The position numbers and the translations under genes are program-made. From Lachnospiraceae bacterium (GTDB lineage Bacteria; Bacillota; Clostridia; Lachnospirales; Lachnospiraceae): a DNA stretch of 33,188 nt. The DNA is taken from NCBI GenBank assembly GCA_024693845.1, contig JAILKJ010000058.1, positions 1 through 33,188 of the forward strand, in the 5' to 3' direction. Under the pieces are notes generated by a model. It was not told the origin of the DNA. It saw nothing but the letters and a program-made list of their open reading frames with translations, and made no database searches. Below are positions 7,524 through 16,210 of the stretch, piece by piece (the first letter of the stretch is position 1; each line of letters opens with the position of its first letter).

Positions 7524-10500
7524 ATGAGTACAGATAATATGATATTACATACCGTCGGTATCGATATCGGCTCCACCACCGTCAAGATCGCCATTCTCGA
7601 CCCTGACGGAAAGATCGTATTTTCCGATTACAGACGGCATTTTGCCAATATCCGCGAGACCCTGCGCGATCTGTTTGCTGACGCTTATCGTCAGCATGGC
7701 GATCTTCTGATCTCCCCCATGATCACAGGTTCGGGTGGATTAGCACTTGCTAACTATTTGGAGGTTCCCTTCACCCAGGAGGTCATTGCCGTATCCACGG
7801 CCCTGAAAGAGGCCGCTCCCCAGACCGATGTAGCCATCGAGCTGGGCGGTGAAGATGCCAAGATCATCTACTTCGAAGGCGGCAATGTGGAGCAGCGTAT
7901 GAACGGTATCTGCGCAGGCGGAACCGGATCCTTCATCGACCAGATGGCTTCCCTTTTGCAGACGGATGCCTCCGGTCTGAATGAGTATGCCAAAAACTAT
8001 CAGTCTCTATATACCATCGCAGCACGTTGCGGCGTTTTTGCCAAGACCGATATCCAGCCTCTGATCAATGACGGCGCTACGAAGGAAGACCTCTCCGCCT
8101 CCATTTTTCAGGCAGTGGTCAACCAGACCATTTCGGGACTTGCCTGTGGTAAGCCGATCCGGGGACATGTGGCCTTCCTGGGTGGACCGCTGCACTTTTT
8201 ATCGGAGCTTAAGGCTGCTTTCATCCGTACTTTGAAGCTGGATGATGAGCATGCCATCATTCCCGAAAATTCCCATCTGTTCGCAGCCATCGGTTCTGCA
8301 CTGAATGCGGATCTTTCCAAGTCTCTCCCCTTATCCGAGATGCTGGACAAGCTGAGAAACGAGATCAAGATTGCCTTTGAGGTGGAAAGGCTTTCACCCC
8401 TCTTTTCCACCCGGACGGAGTATGAGCTTTTTAAGACCCGTCACACCGCCCATCACGTGCGCACCCGCAATTTGGAAACCTATCAGGGAAATGCCTATCT
8501 GGGTATTGACGCCGGTTCCACCACGACCAAGATCGCTCTGATCGCCGAGGACGGTTCCCTTCTGTATTCCTTTTATTCCGGAAACAACGGCAGTCCCTTA
8601 AAGACCGCCATTGCCGCAATAGATGATATCTACACCCAGCTTCCTAAGGGTGTGAAGATCAGCCACTCCTGCTCCACCGGCTACGGTGAGGCGCTGATGA
8701 AGGCTGCCTTCCTGCTGGATGAGGGTGAGGTTGAGACCGTGGCCCACTACTATGCGGCCGCATTTTTCGCTCCGGATGTGGACTGCATCCTGGATATCGG
8801 CGGACAGGATATGAAGTGTATCAAGATCAAGAACGGCACCGTAGATTCCGTTCTGCTCAATGAAGCCTGCTCCTCAGGCTGCGGTTCCTTCATAGAGAAC
8901 TTCGCCAATTCCCTGAACTATGAGGTGGAGGATTTTGCCAAGGAAGCACTGTTCGCCCCCCATCCCATCGATCTGGGAACCAGATGTACCGTATTCATGA
9001 ACTCCAAGGTTAAGCAGGCGCAGAAGGAAGGCGCTTCCGTAGCGGATATTTCCGCCGGCCTTGCTTATTCCGTTATCAAAAATGCACTCTTTAAGGTTAT
9101 CAAGGTATCCGATGCTTCTTCCCTGGGCAAGAAGATCGTGGTACAGGGCGGAACCTTCTATAATGACGCAGTTCTCCGAAGCTTCGAGATCATCGCCGGC
9201 TGTGAGGCTGTTCGTCCCGATATTGCCGGGATCATGGGTGCCTTCGGTGCTGCCCTCATCGCCCGTGACCGTTTCCACGAGAAACAGCTGGATCGCAAGA
9301 CCATCCTGGATGCGGATGAAGTTACCACTTCCATGCTCTCCCATGAGAGACTTAAGAAGCTTGAATTCACCACCCGCATGGCCAAGTGCCAGGGATGTAC
9401 CAATAACTGCCGACTGACCATCAATCAGTTCACCGGCGGTCGTCAGTATATCTCCGGTAACCGTTGCGAGCGCGGTATCGGCAAGGAAAAGAACAAGGAC
9501 AACATTCCCAATCTGTATGAATATAAGCTGAAGCGTATTTTTGACTATCCTTCCCTTACGGTGGATGAGGCTGTGCGCGGACAGGTGGGTATCCCCAGGG
9601 TTCTCAACATGTATGAGAACTATCCCTTCTGGCATACCTTCTTCACCCAGCTGAAATACCAGGTGATCCTGTCACCCATTTCGACCCATAAAATCTATGA
9701 ACTGGGTATCGAATCGATCCCCAGTGAGTCGGAATGCTATCCCGCCAAACTGGCCCACGGTCATGTTCAGTGGCTGATCAACCAGGGCATCAACTATATC
9801 TTCTATCCTGCCCTGTTTTATGAAAGAGATGAGGTAAAGGGCTCGGGTAACCATTACAACTGCCCCATCGTCACCTCTTATTCCGAGAATATCAAGAACA
9901 ATGTAGAGGAGATCGGCAAGGGCCGGATCAAGTTCCATAATCCCTTCCTTTCCTTCAAGGATAGGGATGTGATCTATTCCGCCCTGGCTCCCGAATTTCC
10001 CACCATTCCCGCCCAGGAGCTGATGCACGCCATCGACGTTGCCTGGGAAGAGCTGGAAAATGCCCGTGAGGATATGAAGAAAAAAGGTGAGGAGGTTCTT
10101 GAGTATCTCAAGGAAACAGGCCGTCACGGTATCGTACTTGCAGGTCGTCCCTACCATATCGACCCGGAGATCAACCACGGTATCCCCGAGCTGATCACCT
10201 CCTACGGCATTGCCGTATTGACCGAGGATTCCATCTCCCATCTGGGATGGCCGGAAAGACCTCTTATCGTATCGGACCAGTGGATGTACCACTCCCGTCT
10301 GTATGCGGCAGCCAGCTACGTAAGGACCGTTGACAATCTGGATCTGATCCAGCTCAACTCTTTCGGCTGCGGTCTGGACGCCGTAACAACGGATCAGGTA
10401 TGTGATATCCTTTCGGACAGCAACAAGATCTACACCTGTCTGAAAATCGACGAGGTGAACAACCTGGGCGCTGCCAGGATCCGTGTCCGTTCCCTTTTGG

Positions 10501-11825
10501 CTGCTATCCGTGTCAAGGCCCGCAAGCAGGAGGAACGTGTCGTACACTCTACGGCTTATAACAGGGTTGAGTTTACGGAAGAGATGCGAAAGGAATACAC
10601 CATCCTCTGTCCCCAGATGTCACCCTTCCACTTTGATATCATTGAAGCGGCCTTCCGCTCCGCAGGCTATAATCTGGACGTATTGCCTACGGACAGCCGC
10701 AGCATTGTAAATACGGGACTGAAATACGTTAACAACGATGCCTGCTATCCTTCCCTGATCGTTGTGGGTCAGATCATGAGCGCACTTACCAGCGGCAAAT
10801 ATGATCTGAACAAGGTGGCTGTAGTCATCACCCAGACCGGCGGAGGCTGTCGTGCCACCAACTATCTGGGCTTTATCCGAAGGGCTTTGGCAAAAGCGAA
10901 TATGTCCCATATCCCGGTCATCTCCCTGAACCTTACCAAGGGACTGGAGACCAATCCCGGCTTCCATATGAATGCAGATCTTCTGATACGTGCCGCTTAC
11001 GGCTGTGTCTTCGGCGATCTGTTCATGCGCTGCGTATACCGTATGCGCCCCTATGAGCTGGAGACCGGCTCCGTAAATGCCGTCCATCAGAAATGGGCGG
11101 AAAAATGCCGCAAGTACATTTCCGGTAAACACCTGTCCCTTATGACCTTCCGACGGATGTGCCGTCAGATCGTCAGGGATTTTGACAATATCCCCATCTC
11201 GGAGGAACGCAAGCCCCGGGTAGGTATCGTGGGCGAGATCCTTGTTAAATTCCTTCCGGCAGCCAACAACTATCTGGCTGAGCTTCTTGAAGCAGAAGGG
11301 GCCGAACCGGTCTGCCCCGATCTGATCGACTTTATGCAGTACTGCTTCTTCAATCAGATCTATAAGGCAGAGCATCTGGGCACCTCCAAGAAGACCGCCC
11401 GCAATTCGAAGCTGGGTATCAGCGCCGTGGAATTCGTCCGCTCTGCCGCTTCGGATGCACTGAAAAAGTCGCGTCACTTCGATCCGCCTGCCAGCATCTA
11501 TGATCTGGCCGATGCCGCTAAGGATATCGTATCCCTGGGTAATCAGACCGGAGAAGGATGGTTTTTGACCGGCGAGATGCTGGAGTTGATCCACTCCGAT
11601 ACGCCGAACATCGTATGTACACAGCCCTTCGGTTGTCTTCCGAATCACGTGGTCGGCAAGGGTGTCATCAAGGAGATCAGAAGACGCTTCCCGGATGCCA
11701 ATATCGTAGCCATCGACTACGATCCCGGTGCCAGCGAGGTAAATCAGCTTAACCGTATCAAGTTGATGTTATCCACTGCTAACCGAAACCTGAAACAGCA
11801 AAAACAACAACAAGAACACGCATAA
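7524..11825 (+). CDS. Acyl-CoA dehydratase activase-type protein: two BadF/HgdC ATPase units + DUF2229 + HgdB-like region
   Basis: A 1433-residue cytoplasmic protein. Two ASKHA ATPase units related to the 2-hydroxyglutaryl-CoA dehydratase activator follow one another: the first starts at [12 protein letters not shown] (12-23) and the second at [12 protein letters not shown] (about 327). Each keeps the Gly-rich [17 protein letters not shown] segment and a further Cys (AARCGVF; GTRCTVF), the positions that bind a bridging [4Fe-4S] cluster in HgdC dimers. Next comes a Cys-rich segment (CQGCTNNC ... NRCERG), then a DUF2229 region ([29 protein letters not shown]) and an HgdB-like C-terminal part. 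Such fusions occur widely in anaerobes. They are presumed ATP-driven electron donors or reductases, but the substrate is unknown. purC follows after 15 bases. Confidence 0.9.
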   Translation: MSTDNMILHTVGIDIGSTTVKIAILDPDGKIVFSDYRRHFANIRETLRDLFADAYRQHGDLLISPMITGSGGLALANYLEVPFTQEVIAVSTALKEAAPQTDVAIELGGEDAKIIYFEGGNVEQRMNGICAGGTGSFIDQMASLLQTDASGLNEYAKNYQSLYTIAARCGVFAKTDIQPLINDGATKEDLSASIFQAVVNQTISGLACGKPIRGHVAFLGGPLHFLSELKAAFIRTLKLDDEHAIIPENSHLFAAIGSALNADLSKSLPLSEMLDKLRNEIKIAFEVERLSPLFSTRTEYELFKTRHTAHHVRTRNLETYQGNAYLGIDAGSTTTKIALIAEDGSLLYSFYSGNNGSPLKTAIAAIDDIYTQLPKGVKISHSCSTGYGEALMKAAFLLDEGEVETVAHYYAAAFFAPDVDCILDIGGQDMKCIKIKNGTVDSVLLNEACSSGCGSFIENFANSLNYEVEDFAKEALFAPHPIDLGTRCTVFMNSKVKQAQKEGASVADISAGLAYSVIKNALFKVIKVSDASSLGKKIVVQGGTFYNDAVLRSFEIIAGCEAVRPDIAGIMGAFGAALIARDRFHEKQLDRKTILDADEVTTSMLSHERLKKLEFTTRMAKCQGCTNNCRLTINQFTGGRQYISGNRCERGIGKEKNKDNIPNLYEYKLKRIFDYPSLTVDEAVRGQVGIPRVLNMYENYPFWHTFFTQLKYQVILSPISTHKIYELGIESIPSESECYPAKLAHGHVQWLINQGINYIFYPALFYERDEVKGSGNHYNCPIVTSYSENIKNNVEEIGKGRIKFHNPFLSFKDRDVIYSALAPEFPTIPAQELMHAIDVAWEELENAREDMKKKGEEVLEYLKETGRHGIVLAGRPYHIDPEINHGIPELITSYGIAVLTEDSISHLGWPERPLIVSDQWMYHSRLYAAASYVRTVDNLDLIQLNSFGCGLDAVTTDQVCDILSDSNKIYTCLKIDEVNNLGAARIRVRSLLAAIRVKARKQEERVVHSTAYNRVEFTEEMRKEYTILCPQMSPFHFDIIEAAFRSAGYNLDVLPTDSRSIVNTGLKYVNNDACYPSLIVVGQIMSALTSGKYDLNKVAVVITQTGGGCRATNYLGFIRRALAKANMSHIPVISLNLTKGLETNPGFHMNADLLIRAAYGCVFGDLFMRCVYRMRPYELETGSVNAVHQKWAEKCRKYISGKHLSLMTFRRMCRQIVRDFDNIPISEERKPRVGIVGEILVKFLPAANNYLAELLEAEGAEPVCPDLIDFMQYCFFNQIYKAEHLGTSKKTARNSKLGISAVEFVRSAASDALKKSRHFDPPASIYDLADAAKDIVSLGNQTGEGWFLTGEMLELIHSDTPNIVCTQPFGCLPNHVVGKGVIKEIRRRFPDANIVAIDYDPGASEVNQLNRIKLMLSTANRNLKQQKQQQEHA

Positions 11826-11840
11826 ACAGGAGGTAATGAA

Positions 11841-12713
11841 ATGACAGAGCTTAAGCCCATCAAAGAAGGAAAGGTCCGCGAGATCTATGACAACGGCGAT
11901 TCGCTGATCATGGTAGCCACGGACAGGATCAGCTGTTTTGACGTGATCCTTCACAACGAGATCGTAAAGAAAGGTACCGTCCTGACCCAGATCTCCAAGT
12001 TCTGGTTCGACTATACGAAGGACATCCTTCCGAACCACATGCTCAGCACCGATACGGCGGATATGCCCGAATTCTTCAGACAGCCCCGTTTTGAAGGCAA
12101 CAGCATGAAATGCCGGAAGCTGAACATGCTCCCCATTGAATGTATCGTAAGAGGCTACATCACCGGAAGCGGTTGGGCAAGCTATCAGAAAAACGGCACG
12201 GTATGCGGCATCACCCTTCCTGAGGGTCTGAAGGAATCCGACAAGCTTCCCGAGCCCATCTACACTCCTTCCACCAAAGCAGAGATCGGTGATCACGACG
12301 AGAACATCTCCTATGAGCAGAGCATTACCCATCTGGAGAAAGCTTTCCCCGGTAAAGGTGAGGAATATGCTTCCAAGCTTCGTGACTACACCATCGCATT
12401 GTATAAGAAATGTGCAGATTACGCTGCCGGCCGCGGTATCATCATTGCCGATACCAAGTTTGAGTTTGGTCTGGACGAGGATGGCAACATCGTTCTCGGC
12501 GATGAGATGCTGACTCCCGATTCTTCCCGCTTCTGGCCCGCAGACAGCTATGAGCCCGGACACGGTCAGCCTTCCTTCGACAAGCAGTTCGCAAGAGACT
12601 GGCTCAAGGCCAATGAAGGACATGACTGGACCCTTCCTCAGGAGATCGTTGACAAGACCATCGAGAAATACCTGCAGGCTTATAAGCTGCTGACCGGAAA
12701 AGAGTTAGCATAA
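11841..12713 (+). CDS. purC: Phosphoribosylaminoimidazole-succinocarboxamide synthase (SAICAR synthetase)
   Basis: A 290-residue purine biosynthesis enzyme that joins CAIR and aspartate with ATP to give SAICAR. The N-terminus KPIKEGKVREIYDNGDSLIMVATDRIS is the nucleotide-binding start of the family. IECIVRGYITGSGWASYQ, IIIADTKFEFGLD and LGDEMLTPDSSRFWPAD are family signatures. It is of the longer form, as in yeast ADE1. AGGAGG lies 7 bases before the ATG. It lies 15 bases after the activase-type gene and before a strong terminator, so the two form an operon, and no other pur genes are near. Confidence 0.97.
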   Translation: MTELKPIKEGKVREIYDNGDSLIMVATDRISCFDVILHNEIVKKGTVLTQISKFWFDYTKDILPNHMLSTDTADMPEFFRQPRFEGNSMKCRKLNMLPIECIVRGYITGSGWASYQKNGTVCGITLPEGLKESDKLPEPIYTPSTKAEIGDHDENISYEQSITHLEKAFPGKGEEYASKLRDYTIALYKKCADYAAGRGIIIADTKFEFGLDEDGNIVLGDEMLTPDSSRFWPADSYEPGHGQPSFDKQFARDWLKANEGHDWTLPQEIVDKTIEKYLQAYKLLTGKELA

Positions 12714-12743
12714 ACGCCGGCACAACAAAACATAAACATACAC

Positions 12744-12774
12744 AAAGGGAGCAGCCCGTCGGCTGCTCCCTTTT
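12744..12774. terminator. Intrinsic terminator after purC
   Basis: A perfect 10-base stem (GGGAGCAGCC at 12747-12756 with GGCTGCTCCC at 12761-12770) with a 4-base loop is followed by TTTTCT, and the stem extends by three A-T pairs. On the minus strand the stem is followed by TTTGTGT, so it may also help end the converging gene at 12814. Confidence 0.9.
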
Positions 12775-12813
12775 CTCACGCATATCTGATGCTCATATCT
12801 TTTATAACTTTGA

Positions 12814-14259
12814 TCATTTCTTGATCTTGATCTTCTTTACAGCACTCCAGGGGCCGTATACCCTGTCATCGTCCTCATCAAGAACATAGGCACGAACCTT
12901 TACATATACCGTCTTTTTCTTCTTAAACTTGCTGTTCTTAATGGTAGCGTTTAATTTCTTCGTGGATTTGTACTTGATGCTCTTTTTAAACTTCTTATCC
13001 GTGGTATAAGCCACCTCATAGCCTTCCGCTCTTGCTGCCTTCTTCCACTTTACAGTGATCTTCTTCTTTGCAGTATTCTTGCCGCTGGAGATGGTAACCT
13101 TTGCAGGGGGTTGAACCTCATCCTCATCATCGTCATCATCGTCATCGTCGTCATCATCGTCCCAGTCGTCATTATCGATCTCAAAGGTGGTGGTAAGGGT
13201 TCCGGTATAACTGCCGATTCCGGTGATGGTTACGCTAGCGGTACCCTCGTTAACGTTATTGGCATAGGTCACCGTGTAATCCGTTCCCGCAGTCAAAACC
13301 TTGCCATTAAGCGTCACGGTAACAGTCGGCGTGATCGCCTGCCCTGTATAGTCCTGAACGTCGATGGGAGTGATGGTTGCACCGGAAAGGCTTAACGCCC
13401 CAAAGTTGAACGCCACCTGACTGAACATTCCCTTGTTACAGCAAATACCCTCTCCATTTCCGAAAGCGAGATCCGCTTCAGGTATTTCAAAGACAAATAC
13501 CCCTCCCGAAACTGAACTATTATTCGTCTTGGAGAGGATTGGCGCAGTGCCGGCATTCACGCTGCCAATATTTAGCTCCAGATCATATGTTGAACCATTT
13601 TCAGGATCCAGATTCACATAGGTCTTGTATCCATCTTTGTCAATCTCTACTTCACCATTTTTATCAAGACACTCCAATGTTCTTCTGAGCGCAATACCAG
13701 CCTCACGACTGGGAAGAGTTGCCGATCCGGAGGACAATGCCAGGGAAACGTTCCCCCAATCAGATGGCCCTAATGTCACAGTAACATATCGCTTTCCCTT
13801 ATTGCCATTATTATCCGGGCTCCCCAAAAAATTAACCGGTTCGCCGTTAACTAATGCCTTAGTTACGTCTGTAGAGGAATTGAATGAATAGCCTTCATCT
13901 GTCTGCAAATAAAACTGTACTGAATACACATATCCGGATTCTACCTTCGGCGAATTATTCAAATTGACATTATCAAACCCGGTATCCATTGAATTAGTTC
14001 TGCGCTTTCCCAGCGTCACAAGCTTCAATGGTGCATTATTATCATCCGAAAGTAAAACACTTACATGATCCGTTCCGGAATATATATCCTGAAGCAAACC
14101 CGAAAAATCACTTCCATATCCAAAGTGTGCATTCTCAGGGAAACAGATCTCAACCTGATCGATCACTTCCGCCTTTGCTTCCGTCTTCACCCCCAGAAGC
14201 AATCCGGCAGCCAGCGACAGTGCCAATGAACCTCTTAACATCACGCTTTTCATCTTCAT
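12814..14259 (-). CDS. Secreted surface protein with a poly-Asp linker and Fn3-like C-terminus
   Basis: A 481-residue exported protein. A signal peptide covers about 1-31 (SLALSLAAGLLLGVKTEAKAE). Residues about 32-300 are not recognised and are rich in Asn, Ser, Gly and Asp. Residues about 305-362 carry a repeat common in Lachnospiraceae surface proteins (YTGQAITPTVTV, GTDYTVTYANN, GTASVTITGIGSYTG). Residues 367-378 are twelve consecutive Asp, framed by other acidic residues. Residues about 388-481 form a basic Fn3-like domain (VKWKKAARAEGYEVAYTTDKKF ends with WSAVKKIKIKK). Without LPXTG, retention could rest on charge or on noncovalent binding. AGGAGGG precedes the ATG. No convincing promoter was seen upstream. 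Confidence 0.8.
   Translation of the reverse strand: MKMKSVMLRGSLALSLAAGLLLGVKTEAKAEVIDQVEICFPENAHFGYGSDFSGLLQDIYSGTDHVSVLLSDDNNAPLKLVTLGKRRTNSMDTGFDNVNLNNSPKVESGYVYSVQFYLQTDEGYSFNSSTDVTKALVNGEPVNFLGSPDNNGNKGKRYVTVTLGPSDWGNVSLALSSGSATLPSREAGIALRRTLECLDKNGEVEIDKDGYKTYVNLDPENGSTYDLELNIGSVNAGTAPILSKTNNSSVSGGVFVFEIPEADLAFGNGEGICCNKGMFSQVAFNFGALSLSGATITPIDVQDYTGQAITPTVTVTLNGKVLTAGTDYTVTYANNVNEGTASVTITGIGSYTGTLTTTFEIDNDDWDDDDDDDDDDDDEDEVQPPAKVTISSGKNTAKKKITVKWKKAARAEGYEVAYTTDKKFKKSIKYKSTKKLNATIKNSKFKKKKTVYVKVRAYVLDEDDDRVYGPWSAVKKIKIKK
13117..13161 (-). repeat. GAY triplet run encoding 12 Asp
   Basis: Twelve consecutive Asp codons (13126-13161) are followed by Glu-Asp-Glu (13117-13125). The codons are a mix of seven GAT and five GAC, so the run is not a pure microsatellite. 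This suggests selection for the amino acids, although slippage could still change its length. Confidence 0.9.
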
Positions 14260-14351
14260 GTGTTACCCTCCTTGTGTTTTATGTGTTCGAATGTTGCGTG
14301 CAGCGAGGAATATGTACTTTCGGATGCAGGTGATTTGGAAACTGACACAGC

Positions 14352-14612
14352 TCAGTGCCAATATGGCTTCTGATCCTTATGCGTATATCCCTTCAGTTTC
14401 TCGGCATACTCCCCTCGCAATACCTGATACTTCTCAGCACTTTTGCCCTTCAGACTTCCCGCTGAAATGTATTCCTCCAGCTTCTTTTCAAACTCGGCAA
14501 ACCCGGCCTGTGCATTGTCCTTATAGTTGTTGGACATATTCATCTGCACCTTGCCGATCAGTTCATCCAGGATCTTTTCCTGATTGCTTTTAAATATACT
14601 TTTCAGATCCAT
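14352..14612 (-). CDS. Small helical protein of unknown function
   Basis: An 86-residue soluble protein with no signal peptide, mostly charged helix (IFKSNQEKILDELIGKVQMN; EFEKKLEEYISAGSLKGKSAEKY). A GAGAGG ribosome binding site lies about 8 bases before the ATG, and codon use agrees with its neighbours, so it looks real despite its size. It starts 36 bases after metA and may be cotranscribed with it; the predicted metA promoter lies upstream of both. No family was recognised. Confidence 0.7.
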   Translation of the reverse strand: MDLKSIFKSNQEKILDELIGKVQMNMSNNYKDNAQAGFAEFEKKLEEYISAGSLKGKSAEKYQVLRGEYAEKLKGYTHKDQKPYWH

Positions 14613-14648
14613 ATTTCCGGCCTCTCATTGCATTTAGTTAGCCAATGC

Positions 14649-15581
14649 TTACTCCGTCCTGCTCTTGTGAATCTGTGAAAGCTCATAGGGCGTGTTCTGA
14701 TATACGTAATAATTCAGCCAGTTGCTGTACAGATTGTTGCTGTGGGAACGCCACTGCAGGCTGGGCTTCTGCGTAGGATCGTTATTGGGGAAATAGTGCT
14801 CGGGAACGGAAGGATCCAGTCCTTTACCCCTATCTCTCTCGTACTCATTTTTCAGCGTCAGCCTGTCATATTCCAGATGACCGGTCACGAAGATCTGCTT
14901 GCCGTCCGCCGTCATGCAAAGGAGCACACCCGCTTCCTCCGACTCCGCCAGCACCGTAAGCTCCTTCACCTTATGGATCTCACTGCCCGGCACATCGGTA
15001 TAGCGGCTGTGGGGCGCAAGGAAATAATCATCAAAGCCTCTGACAAGGGGGATCTTCCGGTTCATCACCTTATGCATGTAAACGCCGGACAGCTTGTGTC
15101 CCAGCTTAACCTTAGGCAAGCCGAAATGATGATACAGCCCTGCCTGGGCTCCCCAGCAGATATGGAAGGTGGAGGTGACGTTTTCCAGCGACCAGTCCAT
15201 GATCTCCGACAGTTCATCCCAGTAATCCACCTCTTCAAACTCCATGAGCTCCACGGGAGCTCCCGTAATGATCAAACCGTCATAGGTGTTTTCTTTCAGC
15301 TCATCAAAGGTGGAATAAAAACGATTCAGATGATTGGCAGAGGTGTTCTGCGCCACATGGGAACCCGTCTTCATGAATTCCACGTCCACCTGAAGGGGTG
15401 TATTGGAAAGGCACCGAAGGAGCTGCAGCTCCGTGTCCTCCTTAAGGGGCATCAGGTTCAGGATACAGATCTTAAGCGGTCTGATGTCCTGGCTTTGAGC
15501 CCTGTTTTCATCCATTACAAAGATATTCTCGTTTTCCAAAATCGTCTTCACGGGAAGATCGTTTTGAATCTTGATTGGCAT
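14649..15581 (-). CDS. metAA: Homoserine O-acyltransferase (MetA family), predicted acetyl-CoA-specific
   Basis: A 310-residue enzyme that acylates homoserine, the first committed step to methionine. HICWGAQAG holds catalytic Cys142, and GHLEYD holds the catalytic His and the Glu of the triad. TGAPVE places Glu at position 111. Structural and mutational work on Bacillus MetA ties Glu111 to use of acetyl-CoA, whereas the succinyl-CoA enzyme of Escherichia coli has Gly there, so the product is predicted to be O-acetylhomoserine. AAGGA precedes the ATG by 8 bases. It has its own promoter after the nicotinamidase gene. The leader is only about 30 bases, too short for a SAM riboswitch or T-box. 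Confidence 0.95.
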   Translation of the reverse strand: MPIKIQNDLPVKTILENENIFVMDENRAQSQDIRPLKICILNLMPLKEDTELQLLRCLSNTPLQVDVEFMKTGSHVAQNTSANHLNRFYSTFDELKENTYDGLIITGAPVELMEFEEVDYWDELSEIMDWSLENVTSTFHICWGAQAGLYHHFGLPKVKLGHKLSGVYMHKVMNRKIPLVRGFDDYFLAPHSRYTDVPGSEIHKVKELTVLAESEEAGVLLCMTADGKQIFVTGHLEYDRLTLKNEYERDRGKGLDPSVPEHYFPNNDPTQKPSLQWRSHSNNLYSNWLNYYVYQNTPYELSQIHKSRTE

Positions 15582-15617
15582 ATTCTTTTCCTTCTTTTTC
15601 CCTTTTTACTTCCTCCC

Positions 15618-15647
15618 ATTGTATCAAAGGAAGTACTTTTTCGTCAA
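15618..15647 (-). promoter_or_regulatory. Sigma-A-type promoter for metA
   Basis: On the minus strand TTGACG (15642-15647) and TACAAT (15618-15623) each match the consensus at five of six positions with an 18-base spacer. TGA directly before the -10 gives an extended -10. It lies between the nicotinamidase stop and the metA start. Confidence 0.65.
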
Positions 15648-15676
15648 ATTCAACGAGCCGATGTGGCAGGTCCGCT

Positions 15677-16195
15677 TCAGACTCCGACAACCTCGATCTG
15701 ATTGGAGGCCATGACCTTCAGTGCCGCTTCATGAAGCTCGCTCGTAACCCCTGCACAGCAGCCGGCATCCACCAGAATGTCCTTATCCGGATAGATGGCC
15801 CGCAGGATCAGTGCGTTGCTGATCACGCAGATATCGGTACACAGGCCGCAGATCTCCAGATCCGTAACGTCCGCCAAAAGATCCTCCCAGTCCAGATAGC
15901 CGAAGGTACCCTTTTCCACCACGCTGCAAAGCTTCTCGTCAAAGGGAAGCGCCTTGGAAATCTCCCAGCCCTCCGTACCCTTTACGCAATGGGTTACGGG
16001 AAGGTGCTTTCCCTCATAGGTTTCAAGATAGTTCTCGGGATGGGTATCCTTGGTAAAGATCACCTTCCTGCCTGCGGTAAGATAGGCTTCGATCTTCGCC
16101 TTCACATCATCCACGATAGCCTGTGCCTCTTTGGTGCCCAGACTTCCGTCAACGAAATCCTTTTGCATATCCACTACGATCAATACTTCTTTCAT
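15677..16195 (-). CDS. pncA: Nicotinamidase (isochorismatase-fold amidohydrolase)
   Basis: A 172-residue hydrolase predicted to turn nicotinamide into nicotinate for NAD salvage. The catalytic triad is Asp9 (VVDMQKDF), Lys95 (EKGTFG) and Cys123 (CTDICVISNAL). The metal site region KDTHPENY with Asp50 and His52 is present. The segment HCVKGTEGWEI is typical of small nicotinamidases. AGGAGG precedes the ATG, and the gene starts 15 bases after ligA, so the two are almost surely cotranscribed. A related cysteine hydrolase with another amide substrate is possible but less likely. Confidence 0.88.
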   Translation of the reverse strand: MKEVLIVVDMQKDFVDGSLGTKEAQAIVDDVKAKIEAYLTAGRKVIFTKDTHPENYLETYEGKHLPVTHCVKGTEGWEISKALPFDEKLCSVVEKGTFGYLDWEDLLADVTDLEICGLCTDICVISNALILRAIYPDKDILVDAGCCAGVTSELHEAALKVMASNQIEVVGV

Positions 16196-16210
16196 ATTAT
16201 CTCCTCCTCT

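Noticed and set aside
9672-12623. Three long minus-strand frames (9672-10547, 10620-11648, 11769-12623)
   Set aside because: All lie antisense to the activase or purC genes, lack clear ribosome binding sites and give no family-like sequence.
14330-14360. Hairpin near the stop of the 86-residue gene (ACTGA/TCAGT)
   Set aside because: A 5-base stem followed by TTCC is not convincing as an intrinsic terminator.
15582-15676. Possible SAM riboswitch upstream of metA
   Set aside because: Only 95 bases separate metA from the previous gene and the promoter occupies part of them. No SAM-type pairing elements were seen.
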